From the NCBI RefSeq assembly GCF_002006795.1, contig NZ_MVDN01000001.1:190083-254082 (forward strand): a stretch of 64,000 nucleotides of DNA, given 5' to 3'. The notes under the pieces are model-generated. The model had not been told where the DNA came from, ran no database searches, and saw only the letters and a list, made by a program, of their open reading frames with translations. Below, piece by piece: positions 19,498-26,166 of the stretch. Source of the DNA: Wohlfahrtiimonas populi. Lineage in GTDB: Bacteria > Pseudomonadota > Gammaproteobacteria > Cardiobacteriales > Wohlfahrtiimonadaceae. Both the position numbers and the translations under genes were made by a program. How positions within the stretch are numbered: the stretch's first letter is position 1; each line of letters starts with the position of its first letter.

Positions 19498-19957
19498 TTT
19501 GCACTTTTAACCCTAAAATTTTTTGTTCTAAATCTAATTTCCAGTTATCATTCCCAGAATTATAATAAACATGCCCAAAGTAAAATTTACTGTATTCTTC
19601 ATAAAAATTTTGAGATAAATCCTCGAGAGTAACAGCCCCACCTTCAAATGATGAATATTGAGTAACAACAATAACAGGGACAGAGATTCCTCTTAATTTC
19701 ATTTGTTCTAAAAGCTCATGCCCAGCATAACTTTCAGGAGAACCATCAAAATATGAACTAGATGTATCAAAAGCAGGCATACTCATATCTAATAAGATTA
19801 AATCATATGTATCACATAAGAGTAATGCTCTTAAAGCCCCTCTTAATGAGCCAACAGTAGAAATATTAAGATGACTACTACAAGTGTAGTAATTATGCAG
19901 AAATAATTCTATATTCTCTTTTTTATCTGGCTGATCTTCAACAATTAATATATTCAT
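19484..19957 (-). CDS. dtcB: Detocs DtcB-like stand-alone receiver
   Basis: A 157-residue single-domain receiver. The acidic pair (VEDQ, residues 6-9) and the phospho-acceptor D57 in LILLDMSMP are present, as is the switch Thr region VIVVTQYSS. The conserved receiver Lys is not evident: the expected region reads FGHVYYNSGN. In Detocs the stand-alone receiver DtcB is thought to act as a phosphate buffer or decoy between kinase and effector; the role here is inferred. It overlaps dtcA by four bases (ATGA) and dtcC by fourteen, so all three are translationally coupled. Confidence 0.82.
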   Translation of the reverse strand: MNILIVEDQPDKKENIELFLHNYYTCSSHLNISTVGSLRGALRALLLCDTYDLILLDMSMPAFDTSSSYFDGSPESYAGHELLEQMKLRGISVPVIVVTQYSSFEGGAVTLEDLSQNFYEEYSKFYFGHVYYNSGNDNWKLDLEQKILGLKVQNEPS

Positions 19958-22900
19958 ATTGAAATCACCTTTAAAACCTCTTTAAGAATAATCTCATTAT
20001 GATAAGTTTCATTATCCTTGTACCCGAATGTATTAATATGCTCTATCTTAAATTCTTTCTCTATAATATTACAAATTTTAAATATTCCTGTCCCACCTTC
20101 TTTTTGAGATGCAGCAACCATCAATTCAGGATTATTATAGGCCACTCTATACTTATCTAGTTCTTGATTTTTAGCAATATAATCTACACTCAAGCTATTA
20201 TTTATAAAAGATAAAATTAAATCATCATTTTGAGAAGATATTTCAACTTTTATTAATAACTGATTTGTAGAAAGTTTGCTTTTACTAAGTGCATTTTCAA
20301 AAATAATATAAAATATATCCACAAAGCTAGATAAATAGCGTGATTTAAACTTATGATTTCCTGTTTGTTTTAAACTAATATTGACATTCGTTGCACGCTT
20401 AGCAATTTCAATAGCAGTGTTAATCTCAAATTCATCTACATGGTTTACAAGAGACCGTTTAAACCAAGAAGATATATTAGTTAATTGAGTATTCAGACTT
20501 TCTCTCGATTTTCTAACGGAACTTGAAAACAATGATGCTTCATCTTGATTTGTACAGATTAAAGCAACATTTTTATCCAACTGAGTAAATAGTTCATCAA
20601 ACTTATTTAATGACTTATTTTCTATAGCTTCTCTAACATTAGATAAATTAATATCTGTTTTATACCATAACCATTCTAATGTGATATCAATTAAATGATT
20701 GTAATCCCTATCTCCTACTAATGCTTGAATATACAAGGATTCATACTCTGATAAAGAATAATCAAATAATACCTTATTTTCGTCACTATCGACCTGAATA
20801 GAACTAATTGCTCTTTCCAAACATCTTATTTGAAGCCAACTGTCATTAATCTCATTAATTATTTTTTCATATTCAATTGTGAAATTATATAAATGCTTAG
20901 ATAACTCACTAGTATCAGTGATAGATTTAAGTTTAGAAACCCATAGTTTATTTTCTTTAATTTCTCCTGTATGAAGGTCACTAGTTGCCCACAATGATTC
21001 ATTTTGTACAGGTTTTCTTAGAGCTGTAGGAAGAACACCATGTCTAATACGCGTACTTAAATAACTATTCAGCCCTTTATCGCCAAATGTAAATTCATCC
21101 CTTAACGTTTTAATTAAATTATAAAAAATTTTATTTTTTTCATTAAGCACTATGCTATTTCCAAAAGTTAAAAGTGTAATTTTTTGGGATAATTCAAAAA
21201 CTTCCTGTGTCTCCTTATCTTTTACTAATGAATTAATAAACGTTAATATAAACTCATCATTAAAACCAGTATAATTCTGTTTTTTTAAATCTGTAAATCT
21301 AACAAATAAATCTTTAAAATTTTTGAAGACAGTATCTTTAAATAAAGTAATATCCACATATATTCTACTCTGATCAACTTGCGCTGCTGCCTTTCTAAAT
21401 ACTTCTTCTTTCGTAATATGTTTAATTTCTTCTACTAAAGAATCTCGAGATATACCCTTTTCTATCAATTCATTACAAATTTTAATTCGACATAGATCTA
21501 TTTCTTGTTTATCTTCAAATAACATTGATAGCTTCATGTTATTTATCGTACAAACATATTCTAAAAAATAATCAATTTTTTCATCTGAATAACCAAGATT
21601 ATTTTCTAATAACTCAATAGGACTTTTTAAATTGTTTTTAGTGATAAAATTATCAAAACTAGCTCTTAATGCAGGTCTATATCTATCATCACTGTATTTA
21701 CAATATAGTGATAAGCTGATAGGAATATTTATACTATTACTACTAGATACTAAATCTCTTGCATGATAGGCAACTTTGTCAATATCAAATATTAATATAT
21801 TATTTTTATCTTTAAGCACGTATTCTACAACAATAGTAATAGCTTGTTCTATATACCCTGCTTCAAAGTTCATATCAACTAACAACTTCAAAATATCATA
21901 AAAATCAAGTCCCTTAGAATCTTTAATAGATTCTTTTAATATTTGAATTGCTTGATCTTGGTTACCTTGACTAAAATAAATTATCGCTTCATGCTTCTTT
22001 AACCTGTGTTTATCAACAGTTACTAGTAAGCTATTATGATTCGTGTTCTTATATTCATATAAGTCTAAAAAAAAATTAGCTGTGGTTGATTTAATACAAT
22101 TTTGTTGCAAATACTTAACAAAATATTCTTTGTTTTTTCCATGTAAATAAAGTAATTTTTGAGGTGTATCATCTTTAGATTTTAAAGCTGCTATCTTAGA
22201 TAAACTCTTAAATTTATTCCTTCCAATAAATTTAGATTCGCGAGAAACGAATAATAAAAGCTCTTGAAACCAACTAATCCCATCAAAAGCATAACAATAA
22301 GTAAGCAAAGATGAAAAGGCAGATGAATAATCTTCTTTTTTTAATAATATTGATGTCATATATCTAAGTATTTTTCCTAAAATCCCCTCATCAAATACAA
22401 ATGGAAAGTTTGAAGGTAATCTTGATATGGATTTACTTAATATTTCAAATTCAATATACTTCAAAGGTTTATTAACATAAATTGAGCGAGCAATTTCTTC
22501 ATATTTACCCTGTGTATATAAATCAAGAACAGGTAATTCAAAATTAAAACTTGGCTTTTCTGGGTTTAAGCTATAAAAATTTAAGCAATTATTAACGATA
22601 GGGTGATAACAAATTTTATTTAATTTAATGATTACATTTTTAATATGGTATGGTAAATTAGCATCAAAAGCATGATTCTTAGTGGAGCTTTCTATATATG
22701 AAATTAGAGCTTTATATATATCTATAATAGAACTTTGTTTTTCATATTTCAAAACTCCATTATAATTAATCTCAAAATCCAGCAAATAATCTTTAGGAGT
22801 TATTTTATATAGTAAAAAACTTTTAAACTCATCATCAGGAAATCTCATAATTTGCTTTCGAAACGTATCAGCTAAGCTTGTATGAATATTATTTTCATCA

Positions 22901-23436
22901 TAACGATCAACAATATATTTTAATAATACTTTAAAAAAATCACTATAGCCTTTATTGTTATTTAAATCTGAAATCAATTTAAAATATTTTACCTCTTCCC
23001 CTGAAATTTTAAGAATAGATCCCCGAATACCAATAGACCAAGTTGATAAACCGCACTCTCTATCAATTTCATCTAGAATTTCTATCGATGCTTCATAATT
23101 CTCTATGAGAATTTGTTCCTCTAATTTTTCTTCTAATTTCCTAAACTTCTTTATTCTCTTCTCATGATGGGTAACTACCCCGACACACCATGCTAAATTT
23201 ACTCTCAAATCTGATAAAGGTAGATTAACATTATAGAAGAGTGAGAAATTAGAGTTTAAACTCAAATTTATTTGTTCAGAAAACTCAGGAAAAATAGAAA
23301 CTCGTCCAATTAAACGCTCTATCTCATCATAATTTAGACATTTATGATAACGTTGGACCCAAGATGATTTGTTCTTAACACTTAAAACATATCGACTTAA
23401 ATTATTAACTTTTTTCTTATTTTTAGCCCTACTCAT
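19954..23436 (-). CDS. dtcA: Detocs DtcA-like giant sensor histidine kinase
   Basis: An 1160-residue protein, almost wholly alpha-helical by composition (TPR-like), ending in an HATPase domain (about residues 1040-1160) with an N-box FENALSKSK and a glycine box GGTGIFKI. The DxGxG box is not obvious. No classical H-box His is seen near the HATPase; a conspicuous RIRHG at H799 is one candidate phosphorylation site. No transmembrane helix or signal peptide is evident, so sensing is probably cytosolic. Described DtcA proteins have a similar large N-terminal sensor. I start at the ATG at 23436, which overlaps the preceding gene stop (ATGAGTAG) and follows GGTGG; an in-frame ATG at 23457 is possible. 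The gene is very A+T-rich. Confidence 0.8.
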   Translation of the reverse strand: MSRAKNKKKVNNLSRYVLSVKNKSSWVQRYHKCLNYDEIERLIGRVSIFPEFSEQINLSLNSNFSLFYNVNLPLSDLRVNLAWCVGVVTHHEKRIKKFRKLEEKLEEQILIENYEASIEILDEIDRECGLSTWSIGIRGSILKISGEEVKYFKLISDLNNNKGYSDFFKVLLKYIVDRYDENNIHTSLADTFRKQIMRFPDDEFKSFLLYKITPKDYLLDFEINYNGVLKYEKQSSIIDIYKALISYIESSTKNHAFDANLPYHIKNVIIKLNKICYHPIVNNCLNFYSLNPEKPSFNFELPVLDLYTQGKYEEIARSIYVNKPLKYIEFEILSKSISRLPSNFPFVFDEGILGKILRYMTSILLKKEDYSSAFSSLLTYCYAFDGISWFQELLLFVSRESKFIGRNKFKSLSKIAALKSKDDTPQKLLYLHGKNKEYFVKYLQQNCIKSTTANFFLDLYEYKNTNHNSLLVTVDKHRLKKHEAIIYFSQGNQDQAIQILKESIKDSKGLDFYDILKLLVDMNFEAGYIEQAITIVVEYVLKDKNNILIFDIDKVAYHARDLVSSSNSINIPISLSLYCKYSDDRYRPALRASFDNFITKNNLKSPIELLENNLGYSDEKIDYFLEYVCTINNMKLSMLFEDKQEIDLCRIKICNELIEKGISRDSLVEEIKHITKEEVFRKAAAQVDQSRIYVDITLFKDTVFKNFKDLFVRFTDLKKQNYTGFNDEFILTFINSLVKDKETQEVFELSQKITLLTFGNSIVLNEKNKIFYNLIKTLRDEFTFGDKGLNSYLSTRIRHGVLPTALRKPVQNESLWATSDLHTGEIKENKLWVSKLKSITDTSELSKHLYNFTIEYEKIINEINDSWLQIRCLERAISSIQVDSDENKVLFDYSLSEYESLYIQALVGDRDYNHLIDITLEWLWYKTDINLSNVREAIENKSLNKFDELFTQLDKNVALICTNQDEASLFSSSVRKSRESLNTQLTNISSWFKRSLVNHVDEFEINTAIEIAKRATNVNISLKQTGNHKFKSRYLSSFVDIFYIIFENALSKSKLSTNQLLIKVEISSQNDDLILSFINNSLSVDYIAKNQELDKYRVAYNNPELMVAASQKEGGTGIFKICNIIEKEFKIEHINTFGYKDNETYHNEIILKEVLKVISI

Positions 23437-23893
23437 AATTTCCACCCATGGCTCCATCTAATTTTTCTATATTCTTCATTGAGGGAACTATCTCACTCCA
23501 TTTATTATGAGTATCTAAATAAATATCTGTTACCTGTCTAATTAAAATCTTATCTTTTTCTTCAGTTTTTACATTATAAAAACCAATATCGAATTGATAT
23601 AATTCTATTTCAACTTCAAATTTTCTTTGAGCTGTACGATAAATGTACCATAAATTCTGCGGTTTTCTAATTTGAAGCCAAGCAGTTAAGATCGCTGCAA
23701 TCAATGATAATACCGAGGGTATAATCTTTCCATATACAAGCCCTGAACCAAAAGCAATAAATATTGGGGCACTCATACCAAATAAAATAATAATTCTTAC
23801 TCCCCATAAAGCCTCCAATTTATTATGGTTGGCTTTTTTTTTCATGTCTAAAATTTTTGTCTTAACTAAATTTACAGCATTATTTTCTATCAT
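23429..23893 (-). CDS. Two-TM SLATT/DUF4231-like membrane protein
   Basis: A 154-residue protein with two hydrophobic segments (about residues 31-52 and 57-73) separated by a tight turn, then a soluble region with WYIYRTAQRKFEVEIELY. This W-x2-R/aq-x-E arrangement after two helices resembles DUF4231 and the SLATT family, which are predicted pore-forming effectors in nucleotide-triggered conflict systems. Assignment is by pattern, so a divergent match is possible. It is the first gene of the operon and overlaps dtcA by eight bases, implying fixed coupling. It could be a second effector, a membrane anchor for the kinase or a sensor. It is not part of the three-gene Detocs core as I know it. Confidence 0.6.
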   Translation of the reverse strand: MIENNAVNLVKTKILDMKKKANHNKLEALWGVRIIILFGMSAPIFIAFGSGLVYGKIIPSVLSLIAAILTAWLQIRKPQNLWYIYRTAQRKFEVEIELYQFDIGFYNVKTEEKDKILIRQVTDIYLDTHNKWSEIVPSMKNIEKLDGAMGGNYE

Positions 23894-24305
23894 AAATAAA
23901 ACCTTAGAATTACATTACAGCAAAATATAAAAATTATAATATAGACTATCTTAGTATAAAGAAGGATTATTAAATATAAGTTACAATCCTCCACACTCTA
24001 TAACTTTCTTAATTATAGAGTGTATTTCAATAAGGTAATTATTACCCACTATCGAAAGCTTTTTGACCTCTTTTAAAGAATGAACGGTATATCACAAAAA
24101 TTACAAAGCTAGTAATGAAGATAAGCCTAGTAGTGCTAAATATTTTGAGCTTGAGTACAATCAAATTAGGATTCAAAAGGATTAAGCCTAATCTCGTCAA
24201 TACGACTTGTAAGCTTATATTATAAGCGCAATGCTACATACTGAAAATATCTTAAGTTAAAATATTTATATTTGACAGCATGGAGCATCTTTTCCTTTAT
24301 ATCAT
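23894..24305. other. 412-bp non-coding gap with a perfect 10-bp hairpin
   Basis: No convincing gene. A perfect inverted repeat CACTCTATAA (23994-24003) and TTATAGAGTG (24013-24022) with a 9-base loop is the main structure; it may end transcription from the WYL gene, which is read towards it. A TATAAT-like -10 on the minus strand (23933-23938) may serve the two-TM/Detocs operon. A 36-codon open stretch from 24116 looks like chance or a relic. Confidence 0.5.
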
Positions 24306-25205
24306 TTATTGTGAAAATCCTGGTGCTATTTTCATGGATGAAATATTCCGTAATTCTTTTAGGTTATTTAAACGTAATGGATATTCATAAGGGTTTAATT
24401 CAGCATCTCTAGAACAATCGACTCTTAAATCGATTAAACTAAAACCAAGCAATGCTTCTGACACAACAATTTCTCTGATACCTAAATCTTGCATGCCCAA
24501 ATCCAACATTTGGCTTTCAGGGTGTAAAGCTTTAGGATGTGGAATTAATTGAACATTTCGATAACGGTTCCAGTCATCATCCATATCTTTACTTATTCCG
24601 TGCCCGGCTAAAGGCATAGCATTTTTATCAACAGCTAACACTCGACTAAATTTGAACGTTTTATAACACTTTTGTATAACGTCGCGACTCAACGGAAAGT
24701 TATCCGTATCAATCATCTCAGGTATTTCAAATGCTCTGAAATACCAAGAATTCCCGGCCTTAAATAAACTATGTGGTCGAATAGTCTTGGTAGTACGCCC
24801 TGAAGAAGTTGAAAAATACTCTATTTTCAGCCATTCATTATTCACAATTGCTCGTGTAATTTCAGAAACAATCATTGTATTTAAATTCGTAAAACTCTTT
24901 AAATACTCGCTGCCATATTGCTCCACAGCAAATTTATTAGATATTGTTCCATAAGCGATATATTGCAAAGCCCCTTCTACTGAATGCTCATAACATGCCT
25001 TAAAACTTTTCGAGATCACATACCCATTACGAGCCCCCATAAAAATCATTTGACCAGGGGACTCCTCTAGATAGCTAGCAATCAGCCGACTAGCTGTAGC
25101 CTCACCAATAGAAAACCGAGCCACCAACTCACTTCTAGTTAAAACTCCCTTAAATAATAATAAGAACTCTATAAACTGATATTTTCCCTGTAAAGCTACA
25201 TCCAT
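24306..25205 (-). CDS. BrxR/CapW-type WYL-domain transcription regulator
   Basis: A 299-residue regulator, the typical BrxR/CapW length. It has an N-terminal winged helix-turn-helix (FIEFLLLFKGVLTRSELV then IGEATASRLIASYLE), a central WYL domain (about 125-200, IRPHSLFKAGNSWYFRAFE) and a C-terminal WCX-like segment. BrxR/CapW proteins repress BREX, CBASS and other defence operons, often from a divergent position, and may respond to nucleic-acid ligands. It is divergent from the Wadjet-like operon, and near-identical palindromes lie close to both starts, so control of both transcripts is likely. What relieves repression is unknown. Confidence 0.85.
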   Translation of the reverse strand: MDVALQGKYQFIEFLLLFKGVLTRSELVARFSIGEATASRLIASYLEESPGQMIFMGARNGYVISKSFKACYEHSVEGALQYIAYGTISNKFAVEQYGSEYLKSFTNLNTMIVSEITRAIVNNEWLKIEYFSTSSGRTTKTIRPHSLFKAGNSWYFRAFEIPEMIDTDNFPLSRDVIQKCYKTFKFSRVLAVDKNAMPLAGHGISKDMDDDWNRYRNVQLIPHPKALHPESQMLDLGMQDLGIREIVVSEALLGFSLIDLRVDCSRDAELNPYEYPLRLNNLKELRNISSMKIAPGFSQ

Positions 25206-25221
25206 AACACACCAACTATAG

Positions 25222-25233
25222 TATCATTTGATA
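25222..25233. promoter_or_regulatory. Palindromic operator candidate, WYL-gene side
   Basis: TATCA TT TGATA, a perfect 5-2-5 palindrome 17 bp upstream of the regulator start. It is the same motif as at 25351-25364, 130 bp away centre to centre. Likely binding site for the BrxR-type product (inference). Confidence 0.65.
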
Positions 25234-25350
25234 TATAAATTATACTTAAAGAAAAAACTATTGCCATCTTAATTTAATAGTAAAAACTATAAAAACATAA
25301 TATACAAGATTGACAAGTGACTATATTATGATCATAATCCATTAACTTTA

Positions 25351-25364
25351 ATATCAAATGATAT
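25351..25364. promoter_or_regulatory. Palindromic operator candidate overlapping the jetD start
   Basis: ATATCA AA TGATAT, a perfect 6-2-6 palindrome whose last two bases are the first two of the jetD ATG at 25363. No ribosome-binding sequence is visible before that ATG, so translation may be leaderless, weak, or start at the next ATG (25369). Confidence 0.65.
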
Positions 25365-26166
25365 GAAAATGAAAACAATCCAAGAATTAGACAATATTAA
25401 GCAAGGAAAAGGGGTTAACTGGCCAACTCTTTATAAGAAGCTATCTCGCTTAAAAATTGATGATCAGTTAATTTACCAAGCAATTACCATCAAACAATAC
25501 AGTAAGAAAGTTTATGGTATTGATATTATTGATCATGATGCTTTTGAAAAAATTATCCAACTTGCGCAGCCTATCAATAAAAATAGTAGAGCAGCTGCAA
25601 GTATTGCTGGTAATACACATCAAATAAATGTTAACGGTGCTTTGCTCGTAGCTGTTACGGAGCAATCGGAAGCACCATATGTTCATGCTTTCACGCAAAG
25701 TTATCCATTGCCATATCCCAAAAAACAACATGCAGTCATCATAGAAAACCTCGAATGTTTCTTGCATTACAAAGATAGCTATCTATTTATGAGTCAATTA
25801 TGTGAAATATCACATGACATTGATGATATTGAATTTATCTATGCTGCAGGCAATAGCATCTCTAATCAGAATATCATTCCTTATTTAAAAGAATTTAAAG
25901 GGGATATTTTCTGCTTATTAGATATTGATATAGGTGGGTTACAAATTTACAAAAATCTGCTCAATAATGGACTATCAGTAGATAACACGCACTTTGTTAT
26001 CCCAAATGATATTGTACAAAGATTAAAAATATCTAGAAGAAAGGCCTTAAAGTCCGAACTCAATAAATTAAACAATTTTTTAAAAATTTCTAATCAAATT
26101 GATCAATTAATTGGGCTGATGCATTATTACCAAACAACTATAGAACAGGAGAGTTACCGTGCATAG
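25363..26166 (+). CDS. jetD: JetD-like Toprim-domain nuclease of a Wadjet-like system
   Basis: A 267-residue protein whose C-terminal half carries a Toprim-like pattern: HAVIIENLECF with E128, and CLLDIDIGGLQIY with D187 and D189, as in topoisomerase VI A-like JetD nucleases (DUF2220). In known Wadjet systems JetD cuts circular plasmids held by the JetABC SMC complex. It is shorter than the JetD proteins I recall (roughly 350-400 residues), and the N-terminal part is correspondingly reduced. It overlaps the SMC gene by eight bases and is first in the operon, whereas jetD is usually last. The family assignment rests on the motif and its SMC/MukEF-like neighbours. Confidence 0.75.
   Translation: MKMKTIQELDNIKQGKGVNWPTLYKKLSRLKIDDQLIYQAITIKQYSKKVYGIDIIDHDAFEKIIQLAQPINKNSRAAASIAGNTHQINVNGALLVAVTEQSEAPYVHAFTQSYPLPYPKKQHAVIIENLECFLHYKDSYLFMSQLCEISHDIDDIEFIYAAGNSISNQNIIPYLKEFKGDIFCLLDIDIGGLQIYKNLLNNGLSVDNTHFVIPNDIVQRLKISRRKALKSELNKLNNFLKISNQIDQLIGLMHYYQTTIEQESYRA

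Noticed and set aside
24116-24226. Short open frame between the two-TM gene and the WYL regulator
   Set aside because: 36 codons with no ribosome site and no recognisable similarity; more likely a relic or chance.
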